Positions 1 to 9,408 are shown, counted from the stretch's first letter. The stretch is 53,756 nucleotides of DNA from an uncultured Pirellulaceae bacterium (GCA_937944405.1 CALDYR010000050.1:1-53756), one strand, 5' to 3'. The notes: a model not told the origin generated them from the sequence alone. Numbers and translations: made by a program.

Positions 1-211
1 AATAATATTGGTAAAAAAAATACCTGGCTTTATTGGCTTAATTGGCTGTATCAAATTTAAGAGGTACAGGGGCCGAGACTCATTTTTCCATGGTTGAGGA
101 AAGTTTAGCACTTGAGATCTGAAAATAAATCATAACTGTACTATACCGATGCATAAAAATTCTCATGATCCAGACTAATGTTGGGCGAAATTAAAGCCCT
201 CATAATCTACG

Positions 212-760
212 GGCGGCGGGTTCTGCCGCTGGAAGTTGTTGCGTTGGTGCGAGAAAAACAACGTTTCTTACTGCATTGGAGCTTGCTGCAACAAAGTTCT
301 GGAGCGTCATGCCGCTGCATTGATGGAGCAGGCTGAAGCGCAGTTCAAAGAGACCGGCGAGAAATCGCGCTTGTTTGGCGAAACGAATTATTCAGCCAAG
401 ACATGGGACAAAGAGCGTCGGGTGATCATCAAGTCTGAGCGTTTGGATCAAGGGCTCAACACGCGTTTGGTGGTCACCAATTTACCGCATCGGCCGCAAG
501 AGCTTTATGACGACGTTTACGCGATGCGAGGCGACATGGAAAACCGAATCAAAGAGCAGCAGTTGATGTTATTCGCTGACCAAACGAGCTGCCATGGCTT
601 TCAGGCCAATCAGTTTCGGTTGCTGTTTTCTACTTTCGCTTACGTGCTGATGGACGCTTTGCGGCGGGACTATCTTGTCGGCACCGAACTTGAGCGCGCT
701 CAGTGCAGCACGATTCGATTGAAGCTGTTCAAGATCGCGGCGCGCGTTAAAGTCTTATAG
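212..760 (+). pseudogene. IS1380-family transposase, C-terminal fragment
   Basis: The reading frame from about 212 encodes the C-terminal half of an IS1380-type DDE transposase. Visible family features are the GFCRW...RWCEKN block, then the LVVTNL segment, the MENRIKEQQLMLFADQTSCH block with its conserved Glu, and the NQFRLL..FAYVLMDALR helix. The first TTG in frame is at 236, but homology runs upstream to about 212 and an in-frame TAA at 203 cuts it off, so the N-terminal catalytic part is missing or frameshifted. Family transposases are about 430-460 residues; about 180 remain. I infer a dead relic. A separate N-terminal fragment of the same family lies at 8159-8932, but neither fragment contains the middle of the protein, so they cannot complement each other. 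Confidence 0.8.
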
Positions 761-856
761 GTTCACTTATTGAGAAGCTCTGGCGTTACCAAGATCGCCC
801 TCGCGAGTCGGATTCTCTTCCCCGTGAACGGGGCGCGGTCGGTGACAAAACACCGA

Positions 857-918
857 CTGGGTTTGCCAGCTTCGCTGGGCAAACAAAAAAACCGGGCAGA
901 TTAAGCTGCCCGGTTTTT
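857..918. terminator. Double hairpin terminator downstream of sulfatase 1
   Basis: Two stem-loops lie side by side. The first pairs GTTTGC-CAGC with GCTG-GCAAAC around a TTC loop (about 861-885). The second pairs CCGGGCAG (892-899) with CTGCCCGG (905-912), flanked by A7 on the left and T5 on the right, so it can act as an intrinsic terminator in both directions. It lies about 70 bases past the stop codon of the minus-strand sulfatase at 985, which is its likely user. Confidence 0.75.
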
Positions 919-984
919 AGTTATTAGATCCAATCCTTTGCTGTAACGCCCCAGTCGCGTTAGCAAAAGACTTTTAGTACACGA

Positions 985-2814
985 CTACTGTGCAGTCGTG
1001 GCGTCAGAACGCAGGAAGTACTCATCTGCATCGGTAAGCCCGTCGCCGTCAAAGTCGGTGTTCGACGTGAAGATGCTTTCATCAAACGTAGTCAAATCAC
1101 CGGAGCCTCTTCTTTCCCAGTAATCAAACAAACCGTCTCCATCGAGATCTTGAGGACGCGTTGATCTGCCCAAGGGATTTGGCCCCCGAGGCAGGAGACG
1201 TCTGCCAAGAACCGTTAGTAGCCTTTCTTGCTGTTCTGCAGGAATGGACCCTACAAGGTCATCGGTTTCTGAAACGTCATTGTCGAGGTCGAAGATTGAT
1301 TCGATCTCATCGGGTATAACCAGATTCGCGAGCGGTCCACCGTTAATGCTGTCACTGACCGTGGGTGGGTCGATCCGACCGATGATTTTCAAACCATTTG
1401 AGACAACTCTTAGACCATATGCGTTGCGCGTGCCGACGATCAAATTACGACGCAGGGTTGAATCGAAGTCTCCGAACAGGTAGGGCAGGATGCTGGTTGA
1501 GTCCAACCCTTGGCTTCGATCTTGCGGAGCGTCCAACAGATCAGCGAACGTAGCAAATAGATCCATCTGCGATACCGCTTCATCGCATCGCGATCCGGCC
1601 GGTGTCACAGCTCGGCCTCGGGGACCGGTCCAACGCACGATAAACGGAACGCGGTGGCCACCTTCAAGCACGTTACCCTTGCGACCATTGTAAATTCCAG
1701 AGGTTTCGTGCCCCGTTTGCTCGCTGAAGCGCAAACCACCGTTGTCGCTGGTAAAAATAAAGATCGTATTGTTCATCAGGTCACGACTTCTTAATTCGTC
1801 GATGATGGCTTTGACCTGAAGATCCATCTCTCGAATCATATCTAGGTGAGGAGTCTCTTCGACCCCAGCAACAGGTTGACCGAAAAATTCGTCATCGGGT
1901 GTGTGTGGGATATGAACCGCTTGAGAAGCAAACTGAAGGAAAAAAGGTTGGCCCGCATTTTTCCTCTGATGACGTCGGATAAAGTTAAGCGCCGCTTGGG
2001 TGTAGACCTCACCAGTTTTTGTAGAATTCCAATAAGGCCATCCGACGATTCGATTGCGGCCACGATCAACATCCATGACTTCACCGCCTAAAAGCCGGTT
2101 ATCAATAAAGTCTTGGTTAAATGGCACAGCTCGATTGCGCGTGGCTAGCCCCCAGCGCCAACGCCCACGCTCAAACCTCAAGCGACCAATCGGACGGTTG
2201 TTCTCAAAGTAGATATACGGAGACGCTTGAATTCCGCTGTGTGTGATGAAAGAGTAATCAAAACCTACGTCGTTGATGCTGGTGCGAAACCCTCTCATCC
2301 AGTCCACAAATTGGAAGCCCGGATTACGACCGCCGGGCGTGACGAAATTAGCAGCATCATAGGGGTTTCCGTCGCTATCCTGAAAGCCACCACCCAAGTG
2401 AAGTTTGCCAACGTAGCCGGTGTTGTAACCCATGTCTTTGAGAATGTTGGCCGTTGTCCGCTGACCTGGCAACACTTGAAAGTCGCCGCTAGCTGAGAAT
2501 TGACCGTTGTAAAAACGACCTCGTGCCGGCAGGTTGCCTGTTAAAAGACTATATCGAGATGGAGCACATAGCCCCGCCGCACTGTGAGCATCGGTGAACA
2601 ACATTCCCCGGTTAGCCAAAGCATCAATATTGGGCGTATTACTACGGGTTACTGTCCCGCCCGCATTTCGATATGCAGTAATGTCACCAATCCCAACATC
2701 ATCTGCGTAAAATATCACGATATTCGGAGGGGCGTCCGCAATCGCTAAATTGTTGATCAACACTACCGCGAAAAAGGCGGACGTGAATACGCCCAGAATC
2801 CTAAGGTAACTCAT
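985..2814 (-). CDS. Secreted arylsulfatase-type sulfatase with C-terminal Ca-binding repeats
   Basis: This encodes a 609-residue formylglycine-dependent sulfatase that would hydrolyse sulfate esters outside the cytoplasm. A signal peptide covers residues 1-26. The metal-binding Asp pair (YADDVG) sits at 38-39 and the Cys-type modification motif C83-A-P-S-R87 follows, where Cys is oxidised to formylglycine in this family. TSDNGG, a late metal-site motif, lies in the middle. The last 60 residues contain two DxDGDGL-type repeats (DLDGDGLFDYWE and DFDGDGLTDADE), resembling thrombospondin-3/dockerin-like calcium loops, an unusual tail that may attach the enzyme to the surface or stabilise it. The ATG at 2814 gives a clean signal peptide; the Shine-Dalgarno is weak. 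Substrate is not readable from sequence, but the gene lies 6.6 kb from a carrageenase-like gene. Confidence 0.93.
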   Translation of the reverse strand: MSYLRILGVFTSAFFAVVLINNLAIADAPPNIVIFYADDVGIGDITAYRNAGGTVTRSNTPNIDALANRGMLFTDAHSAAGLCAPSRYSLLTGNLPARGRFYNGQFSASGDFQVLPGQRTTANILKDMGYNTGYVGKLHLGGGFQDSDGNPYDAANFVTPGGRNPGFQFVDWMRGFRTSINDVGFDYSFITHSGIQASPYIYFENNRPIGRLRFERGRWRWGLATRNRAVPFNQDFIDNRLLGGEVMDVDRGRNRIVGWPYWNSTKTGEVYTQAALNFIRRHQRKNAGQPFFLQFASQAVHIPHTPDDEFFGQPVAGVEETPHLDMIREMDLQVKAIIDELRSRDLMNNTIFIFTSDNGGLRFSEQTGHETSGIYNGRKGNVLEGGHRVPFIVRWTGPRGRAVTPAGSRCDEAVSQMDLFATFADLLDAPQDRSQGLDSTSILPYLFGDFDSTLRRNLIVGTRNAYGLRVVSNGLKIIGRIDPPTVSDSINGGPLANLVIPDEIESIFDLDNDVSETDDLVGSIPAEQQERLLTVLGRRLLPRGPNPLGRSTRPQDLDGDGLFDYWERRGSGDLTTFDESIFTSNTDFDGDGLTDADEYFLRSDATTAQ

Positions 2815-3315
2815 GTTTTGCTACTCGGGGTTTAAGAAAAGAACTAGATGTTTTACAAGGATTTTTAACGTGACACACACATTTAAGTCGACGTTGCGAC
2901 GATCGAGAAAAATTCTCCCCAAAGGGCGTCCCGTGTGAAAGTGTTTCCCTCGCCGACTCCCAAATTGTAGTCGCCGAGCTACGGAATTTAAGAGGACTAG
3001 CGCGAAAAACTAGCCCTTAACCAAACGCTGTTCCCCTCAGTTTAGGAATAAAAGTCCCAAAACTTCCTTTCATGACTGGGCGTTTTAGAGTTTATATGAA
3101 TTCTTGACGACCTAACACGGAAAATTCCGTTATTGAAAAAACCGCGCGGAACTTACCCCGAAACTTCGCCCGCCATCGGGGCACAAAACCCCAAGCCTTC
3201 GGTGCTTCCGAACGCTTGGAGGATTTTTGTTTTGAAACTGCCCCGGTGTTTACTTGGTCGCAGGACTTTCCACCGAATTCGCGATTCGCCCGAAGTCCGG
3301 CCTTTAACTCGTCGC
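2815..3315. other. Gene-free stretch with a solo IS1380-type end
   Basis: About 500 bases without a convincing gene lie between the divergent upstream side of sulfatase 1 and the 3' end of the DUF1587 gene. The only recognisable content is the 112-bp repeat at 3011-3122, annotated separately. The rest is AT-rich and shows no hairpin with a T-run. Confidence 0.6.
3011..3122 (+). repeat. Solo copy of IS1380-type left end (repeat A)
   Basis: This 112-bp stretch matches 8070-8181 without any gap (constant offset 5059) and with scattered substitutions. Both begin at TAGCCCTTAACCA and end near CTAACACGGA. The 8070 copy leads directly into an IS1380 transposase reading frame, so this sequence is best read as the left end and leader of such an element. 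Here no transposase follows, leaving an isolated end in the same orientation. Confidence 0.75.
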
Positions 3316-5775
3316 TTACTCCAAAAATATCGGGCTGGTGCAAATTTTCTCGATCAGCTCCAACACCTTGTTTCCGCCCTTGCTGTTTTGCTCAACAATT
3401 TCATCAAGGGCTAACTTTGCACTGACCGAGGTCGGTTGACCGGTTGCGTGGGTCAACAACTTTGCCGCCAACGCATGGGTCAGTTTGGGTTCGCGTTTTA
3501 GCAAACCTTTTCGTAAATCCGCAACACCGTCGAAAGGTTCTCCGTCGGGCATTTTACCGCTGGCATCAACGGGTTTACTTTTGCGTCGGTTGCCATAACG
3601 CGTTCTCCATTGGCCAACAGGATCAAAATTTTCCAAGCCAAATCCCCAAGGATCAATGCGGCGATGGCACTGATTGCAGGTTTCCACATTTCGATGTTTT
3701 GCAAGCAGTTCCCGTATCGTGGTCGCGCCCCGCACGTCCGGTTCGATCGCCGGTGTGTCTGGCGGCGGCGGCGATGGAGGCGAATCCAATAGATTTTCCA
3801 AGACCCAAACGCCACGAACCACTGGCGATGTTGACGTTCCATTGGACGTGATCGTTAGTACACTCGCATGCCCCAAGAGCCCGCCCCGCGGGTGTCGTTT
3901 GGAGAGTTTCACCTTCCGAATTTCACCACCTTTGACACCCGGGATTCCGTAATGGTCCGCCAGCCTTTCATTGATCATCGCGTACCCCGGAGCAATGAGT
4001 TCTTTCACCGGTCGATTCTCGCGGACGATGTATCCAAAGAAGGATTCGGTCTCTTGCCGCATCGAAGTTTCCAACGAAGATTCATAGTTGGGAAATAGTT
4101 TTGGATCGGGGATCATCGCACCAACTTTCCTAAGTCCCAACCACTGACCGGTGAAGTCTTTTATAAAATGTTCACTGCGCCGATCGGCGATCATACGCCG
4201 GACCTGTTCGACCATCGTTTGAGGATCTTTCAATAGTCCCTTGTCGGCGATTTTCAGCAGTGTGTCATCCGGCAGAGAATTCCAAAGAAAGAAGCTCAAT
4301 CGCGAGGCGATCGCGAAACCATCGTCGCTGTCTTGCGGAGAACGAGCGTACAAAAAACGAGGCGAACACAACGTCGCTTCGACCAGTTGGTAACTGGCCT
4401 CCAGTGACGACTTGGTCCGTTTGAGCACCGAGTCATACAAATCTGAATATAATTTTACGATCTGAGCATCGACTCGGCCTCGGAATGCTCTGGCCAAAAA
4501 GAACCCTAACCGTTTGTGAGAAAGCGCGGTGTCAAGGCCTTTGGGAAAAAGCCTTTCGGTAGCTTTGGGGGGCCATTGTTCGACCAGCGGACCTTCAATT
4601 TCGATCTGGTGAATGTGCAGTTGTTCGCCCAGCACCAATTTACCGTCAAACACCAAGTCACGCCCCGAAAATGACCGAGACTTCAAAGCCGATGCTCCCT
4701 GCTTCACCTCCGCCAGAGGAATTCCCTGGACACGCGGGCAGTCACTGGCGAACACGTAAAAACTTTCGCCCTCTTTTAAGTCGATGATAACTTCCGTCTT
4801 TCCCAGTTCCGGATTAACGTCGAACTTGCCCAACAACCGACCGGTGACACTCTTACCATTTTCTGCTTCTTCAGCAGATTCGGTGGCAAACAAGCTGCCT
4901 TGCCGCCGACGTTCCTCCGGCAGACGCACTTTGAGAACTCGTTTCAGTTGAGCAAGATACTTGGCCCGTTTCTGTTCGGTGATGTCGTACTTGATCTTGC
5001 TGCGATCCAAATCGTACAAGCTATTGCGTCCAAAACCCTTCACCTTGACGCGATAGCGCCCCGGAAAAGGGGCTTCAAACTTCTTAGGCCACACGGTGTA
5101 GTCACGAAACCTGCTGCCGTATAGCACGAAGCCATTTTGGGATCGCAAAACATTCTCTCCACCGACCAAACGTTTGCCCGAGTACGACAACTTCTTCCTT
5201 GGATCTTTGCGGTTGGTCATGACCGTTTCTGCGATCGACCGGGCGTTGCGTTGCAAGACTTCGATAAATTCTTTGGAGTGCACGACTGTTGCACTAAGAT
5301 TGTCGAAGCCCGCAACTTCAGGATCGGCTGGTAAACCTTCGCTCAGTTTCAAATCACTACCGAGCAAATCATAAACCGCGCGGTCAAGGGCAGTGTGGCT
5401 CAACCGTCGCAGACGAGGCCCGTTGGCCGCTGATTTCTGAGAACTGGCTCTGAGCGCTTTATCGATCGCTTCGGTAAATTGTTTTAACTCGCTGGCACTG
5501 GGGCGGTCCTGTTCTGGCGGCGGCATCTCGCCAAGCTGCACTAAGTCAAGCGCATCCCGCCAAGCGACCGCCGTCTCGGCCGAACTGAAATCGCGCGAAA
5601 GATTATCGATCTGAAAATCGCCCTCATCAGCCCCATCACCATGGCACTCAAAACAGTGCTTTTTAATGAAACGTTCGGCCCCGTTACCCAATTTGATTTC
5701 TTGTGCACCGCTCTGAGACGCGGCCGCAAATAGCATTAATAGTATGTACACACCGTGCGAAAAAATATGCTTCAT
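3316..5775 (-). CDS. Planctomycete cytochrome c / DUF1587-DUF1592-DUF1588-DUF1585 protein
   Basis: This is a large exported protein (819 residues from the ATG at 5775) of the PSD family found in multiple copies in Planctomycetota; the biochemical role is not established. A signal peptide covers residues 1-24, followed by a planctomycete cytochrome-c domain with the haem motif C41-F-E-C44-H45. DUF1587 begins at LRRLSHTALDRAVYDLLG, DUF1592 at the RLSFFLWNSLPDD block, DUF1588 at the LTITSNGTSTSPVVRG block; a second CNQCH motif with IDPWGFGLENFD precedes the C-terminal DUF1585. An in-frame start at 5790 exists but would overlap the upstream gene and lacks a signal peptide at its beginning, so 5775 is preferred. 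It follows the DUF1552 gene by two bases and is clearly co-transcribed with it. Confidence 0.9.
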   Translation of the reverse strand: MKHIFSHGVYILLMLFAAASQSGAQEIKLGNGAERFIKKHCFECHGDGADEGDFQIDNLSRDFSSAETAVAWRDALDLVQLGEMPPPEQDRPSASELKQFTEAIDKALRASSQKSAANGPRLRRLSHTALDRAVYDLLGSDLKLSEGLPADPEVAGFDNLSATVVHSKEFIEVLQRNARSIAETVMTNRKDPRKKLSYSGKRLVGGENVLRSQNGFVLYGSRFRDYTVWPKKFEAPFPGRYRVKVKGFGRNSLYDLDRSKIKYDITEQKRAKYLAQLKRVLKVRLPEERRRQGSLFATESAEEAENGKSVTGRLLGKFDVNPELGKTEVIIDLKEGESFYVFASDCPRVQGIPLAEVKQGASALKSRSFSGRDLVFDGKLVLGEQLHIHQIEIEGPLVEQWPPKATERLFPKGLDTALSHKRLGFFLARAFRGRVDAQIVKLYSDLYDSVLKRTKSSLEASYQLVEATLCSPRFLYARSPQDSDDGFAIASRLSFFLWNSLPDDTLLKIADKGLLKDPQTMVEQVRRMIADRRSEHFIKDFTGQWLGLRKVGAMIPDPKLFPNYESSLETSMRQETESFFGYIVRENRPVKELIAPGYAMINERLADHYGIPGVKGGEIRKVKLSKRHPRGGLLGHASVLTITSNGTSTSPVVRGVWVLENLLDSPPSPPPPDTPAIEPDVRGATTIRELLAKHRNVETCNQCHRRIDPWGFGLENFDPVGQWRTRYGNRRKSKPVDASGKMPDGEPFDGVADLRKGLLKREPKLTHALAAKLLTHATGQPTSVSAKLALDEIVEQNSKGGNKVLELIEKICTSPIFLE

Positions 5776-5777
5776 GT

Positions 5778-7085
5778 CTATGCCAACCAATGGTCAAAAT
5801 CTCCGTTACTATCAGCGAACGAATCCACTTGGATCTCCATCTTTCGCAGCATCGAAACAAACATGTTCGTCAACCGAGTCCCATCTTTAACGCTCACGTG
5901 CCCTTGGTGCTTGTGACCACCACCGGCAAGAAGCACCGGCAAATCTCGATTGGAATGTGAACTGGCGTTGCCCAAGCCACTACCGAACAACACCTGAGTG
6001 CAGTCAAGCAGGTTTCCTTTATCAGTTTTGACATCTTTCAAACGCTTTAAAAACTTGCTCAACGCCGTCGTGTGCAGCGTTTCGATATCGATCAACTGAG
6101 CCAACACCGTCGGGTCTTTGCCATGATGCGATTGGCTGTGGTAGTCACCGATCCGCTTGTTGTTGGCCATGATCGGTAAACCGCCGCTGGGCATCATGAT
6201 CGAAGCCACGCGTGTACTGTCGGTCTGGAGCGCCAAAGCGGTCAGTTCGTACATCAAATCGAGGTTCTCGTGGTAACTTGTGGGACGCCGATTCACTGGA
6301 GGAACCCTCGGTTTGGGCGTCGACAACCATTCCAACTGCCGCGCGATGCCGCGTTCGACGCCCCGCACAGAAGTCATATACTGATCCATTACTGCCCGAT
6401 CAGATTTCGAAAGCTTTTTCGTCAGCGCTTTTGCATCTTCGTTGACGACGTCTAAAACGCTGCGTCCGTCGTTCATCGCGCGAGCGACTTTTTTGGGGTT
6501 TTTCTCTTTGGCAAACAATTGCTGGTAAACGGTCAATGGATCGTGGGTGCTGGGCAGGGCGACTCCCCTCTGGCTCCAAGAAAGCAAATCGTTCGCCTTA
6601 GTCGGGGCCGAACTCAGCTGGATCGACGCATACCGCGTCCTATCCCCGATTCGATCCGCCGCGAATTGATCGACCGTGATCTGATTACGAATCACGATCG
6701 ATTGCCCCACCTGTTCCGGTTGATAAACGCCCGACAGAAACGCTGGCACGCCTTTATGACCGCCGGTGACGTTGGGGTGATCGACGTTGGAGAACAACGT
6801 GAACTGGCCACGTAAATCTTCTAAAGGCGCGATCAGTTTGGGCGCGGTGAACTTCGGCCCCGTCGAACTGGGCGTCCACTCACCAGCATACATTCCTAAC
6901 GCAACCGCGATGCACACCAGACGCGGTTGAGCAGACGTTTTCTCTGCTGCGGCGGGCGACGCCGACCAAACCGCCCCGCTATTGAGCGACGGAAGTAACG
7001 GTAACGCAATACATGCCCCTGCTGCCCTTAAATAATGACGCCGGTCAACCTTCGACAGACCGGTGTAGAATTGCTCCGCTTCCAT
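5778..7085 (-). CDS. DUF1552 family exported protein
   Basis: This 435-residue protein belongs to the DUF1552 family, which in planctomycetes is almost always encoded beside a DUF1587/DUF1592 cytochrome protein, as here. The N-terminus carries a twin-arginine-like signal (R15-R16-H-Y-L-R-A-A-G followed by a hydrophobic stretch to about residue 47), so Tat export of a folded protein is likely. Family-typical blocks are LFSNVDHPN..GGHKG, SIQLSS, the RRPTSYHENLDLMYELTALALQTDSTRV segment and SHSNRDLPVLLAGGG. The start is fixed by a strong AAGGAG six bases before ATG at 7085. It is the first gene of a two-gene operon. Function is unknown; a role with the partner cytochrome in periplasmic or compartment redox chemistry is inference only. 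Confidence 0.9.
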   Translation of the reverse strand: MEAEQFYTGLSKVDRRHYLRAAGACIALPLLPSLNSGAVWSASPAAAEKTSAQPRLVCIAVALGMYAGEWTPSSTGPKFTAPKLIAPLEDLRGQFTLFSNVDHPNVTGGHKGVPAFLSGVYQPEQVGQSIVIRNQITVDQFAADRIGDRTRYASIQLSSAPTKANDLLSWSQRGVALPSTHDPLTVYQQLFAKEKNPKKVARAMNDGRSVLDVVNEDAKALTKKLSKSDRAVMDQYMTSVRGVERGIARQLEWLSTPKPRVPPVNRRPTSYHENLDLMYELTALALQTDSTRVASIMMPSGGLPIMANNKRIGDYHSQSHHGKDPTVLAQLIDIETLHTTALSKFLKRLKDVKTDKGNLLDCTQVLFGSGLGNASSHSNRDLPVLLAGGGHKHQGHVSVKDGTRLTNMFVSMLRKMEIQVDSFADSNGDFDHWLA

Positions 7086-7167
7086 TGAATTCTCCTTAAT
7101 TGTCGTTTATTCAGATTGTAACTTATTACCACGTCACAAGCCTCTCCGCCGCCTGTCTTTTACCCCA

Positions 7168-7225
7168 AACTGTATACCATCGTTCAACTGTATACCGTCG
7201 TTAAACTGTTTTCTCCATACAGTTT
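7168..7225. promoter_or_regulatory. Direct and inverted AACTGTAT repeats upstream of the DUF1552 operon
   Basis: The sequence AACTGTATACC.TCGTT occurs twice with a 19-base period (from about 7169 and 7188), a third partial AACTGT follows at about 7204, and an inverted ATACAGTTT lies at 7217-7225, able to pair with AAACTGTAT at 7168-7176. The cluster begins 83 bases upstream of the DUF1552 ATG on the side where a promoter would be. It may be an operator array or a leader hairpin; no regulator is identifiable. Confidence 0.4.
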
Positions 7226-7639
7226 CGGGTTACCGCTTTTACCGGACTCACCCGCGGTTTGGCTGCACTGATAGACACGTTGAGCGTACGCTTTCTCCAC
7301 CGAACCCGCGAAAGTTGACATAAAATCCCAAGGCTCACGCTCACCATCTCACGTCGTTAAAGGACGTTGTCTTACCAACGCACCGGTGGTCCGGACGTTG
7401 TTTAACTGATCAAAACCTTCGCGGTGTTGGTGATAATGATCAAGAGGCCGCTTTCGGATAATTGGTTACAGAAATTGAGTCACTTTGACTTTTGAGATGT
7501 CAAGTTGATGTCAGGCCGGCTTAGGAAATTCACAAAAACCCATGTTTTTTGAACATTTAAGGTTTGGCCCACCGTTTGCTCTCTGATGCTGTCAATTACC
7601 TTTTCACCACTCTCCGTTTCAAGAAAACAGGACAACACA

Positions 7640-8062
7640 ATGAGCAACATCAAATTCTTAGTCGCAGCTTTGGCCTTGATCGCAGTATCAGCCCCAAACA
7701 TGGTTCAAGCCCAATCCTTTTCTCAAATTGCTGGTCGTCGGGGGGCGGTCGCCGGGGCGGTGATCGGAGCGGTCATAGGTGATCAAAACAATCGAGCCTT
7801 GGCCGGCGCAGCGATCGGCGGACTTGTAGGCAACGTTGCCGGTCGTGCCATCGGAAGTTCAAGAGATATCGGCGGTTACGGAGGATACTCAAACCCTGTG
7901 TACCGCAACAACAACAACTACCGTGGCAACAATTTCGTCGGAGGGTACGGCGGCGGAAGTTACGGCCGGGGGTACGGCGGAAGCTATGGTGGCGGTTTCA
8001 ACGCGGGATACCGAGGCGGCAGTTACGGCGGAGCGGCGTGTCCTTTGGGCGGCCGTTATTAA
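7640..8062 (+). CDS. Exported glycine-zipper / glycine-rich protein
   Basis: This encodes a small secreted or outer-envelope protein of 140 residues. A signal peptide ends near VQAQS (about residue 24). Next comes a YMGG-like glycine-zipper segment (GAVAGAVIGAVIGD...GAAIGGLVGNVAG), two hairpin-forming hydrophobic glycine-zipper helices of the type found in outer-membrane lipoproteins. The remainder is a low-complexity Gly/Tyr/Ser/Arg tail built on GGYGGGSYGRG-like units. The ATG at 7640 is chosen because it starts the signal peptide and has AGGA seven bases upstream; an earlier in-frame start at 7586 would put 18 polar residues before it. The gene is followed immediately by the IS1380 relic. 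Confidence 0.75.
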   Translation: MSNIKFLVAALALIAVSAPNMVQAQSFSQIAGRRGAVAGAVIGAVIGDQNNRALAGAAIGGLVGNVAGRAIGSSRDIGGYGGYSNPVYRNNNNYRGNNFVGGYGGGSYGRGYGGSYGGGFNAGYRGGSYGGAACPLGGRY

Positions 8063-8069
8063 CCCCAAT

Positions 8070-8181
8070 TAGCCCTTAACCAGGCGCTGTTCTTCTCAGC
8101 TTGGGAATAAAAGTCCCGAAACTTCCGTGCATGACTGGGCGTTTGAGAGTTAATATGAATTCTTGACGACCTAACACGGAA
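8070..8181 (+). repeat. IS1380-type left end and leader (repeat B)
   Basis: This is the second copy of the 112-bp repeat described at 3011-3122. It runs directly into the transposase fragment that follows, which identifies the repeat as an insertion-sequence end. Confidence 0.75.
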
Positions 8182-8932
8182 GGTTTCGGGGGAAGAAAAA
8201 CATCTCAAAAAACTCAGTCGACGCAAGCGGCGGATTAAAAAGCGGTTGGCCAAAGCCAGTCGAACCGAATATCGCAAAGCGGCCGCCGGGGCCGGTCCAG
8301 AGCTTGCTCAAGGCGGGCTGAAATACGAACTGTCTGACAAAGTTCAAGGGACTACCCATGGCGGGGCTTCCTTGATGGTCGCGCTGGCCCAAAAACTTGG
8401 GCTCACCGAAGCCATTGATCGCAGACTTAACCTGCTCAAGTTTCATCTGCCGTATCACGAATCCGATCACTTGATGAACCTTGCGATCAACGCATTGTGT
8501 GGCGGGACCTGCCTAGAAGACATGAAAATTCGCCGAAACGACGAAAACTTCCTCAACGCTGTTGGGGCCGATGCGATTCCCGCCCCGACGATGGCCGGTG
8601 ATTTCTGTCGGCGTTTTGGCGTAGAAGATATTGACGACTTGCACCGCGCGATCGACGATGCGCGAATCAAACCCGGGCAACCGATGGACGAATCGTTCTT
8701 CAAAGAATCAATCATCAAGATCGATGGAACGCAGGTCGGCACGACAGGGCAAACCAAAGGTGGCGTGAATACTTCTTACAAAGGCATCTGGTGCTACCAT
8801 CCGCTGCTGGTACGCGGAGCACACAAGGGCAGAGGAGCATACAAGGACAGGCGTTTTACTCCTAAGTTTCAGGATGGAGGAACGCAAAAGGTACTGCCAG
8901 CCATTTCTGATTCGACGATATGCAGTCGGTGA
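8159..8932 (+). pseudogene. IS1380-family transposase, N-terminal fragment
   Basis: This is the N-terminal half of an IS1380-type transposase. After a basic stretch (SRRKRRIKKRLAK) it shows the LAQKLGLTEAIDRRL, LPYHESDHLMNLAINALCGGTCLEDM, RRNDENFLNAVGA and PTMAGDFCRRF blocks and the first catalytic-Asp region (IIKIDGTQVGTTGQTKGG). Family similarity stops abruptly after GIWCYHPLLV (about 8812), and the last 40 codons are unrelated, so the gene is truncated by deletion. The frame is open from 8159 but the first conventional start is TTG at 8246. The ATG at 8155 runs into TGA at once; a one-base change in the TTCTTGACG stretch would join it to the main frame, so a 5' frameshift is also possible. 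Confidence 0.8.
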
Positions 8933-9408
8933 GAGAATCTGTTCGAACGAGTCAAACAGTTCGTTTTGTCCAAGGTCTTCCATATAGCGCGTTCAAATTC
9001 TCCTTACGAGAATCTTAGCGCCACCTCGTAATTACGCCAGTTGAAAATGGCCTTCAGCGGTGAAAATCCAATCGACTTTTGTCACGCGCGTCGCAAGTGA
9101 CTCAGATTGGGGGCATGGGGGGCTTAGCGCACAAGCTGCCAGCAAAATGGAGATTTGGGCTTCAGTTTCGGCGCCTGCGAAAATTTCAGCCGTACCAGCA
9201 GGCTGGTGAAATATTCGGCTTAGCTTGTTGATTTAGGGTTCGTTATCCGTCCATTGCTGTCGTTTTGTGTGCTTTAGGCTCACAGTGTTGGATTGCTAAC
9301 AGTTTTTGTGTATGGTTGTAATGCTCGTTAGGCGGCTTTAAGGGTGGTTTGTTTCACTTGCCGTTTTTGGCTTTTTACAACTCGTTACAACATTAAGAGG
9401 AATTCGCA
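8933..9408. other. Gene-free stretch before the GH82-like gene
   Basis: About 475 bases without a supported gene. Small palindromes are visible (ACCAGC-AG-GCTGGT near 9195; GTCAC...GTGAC near 9080). The sequence looks like insertion-element debris, but I cannot assign a family. The last 50 bases hold the leader of the next gene. Confidence 0.4.
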
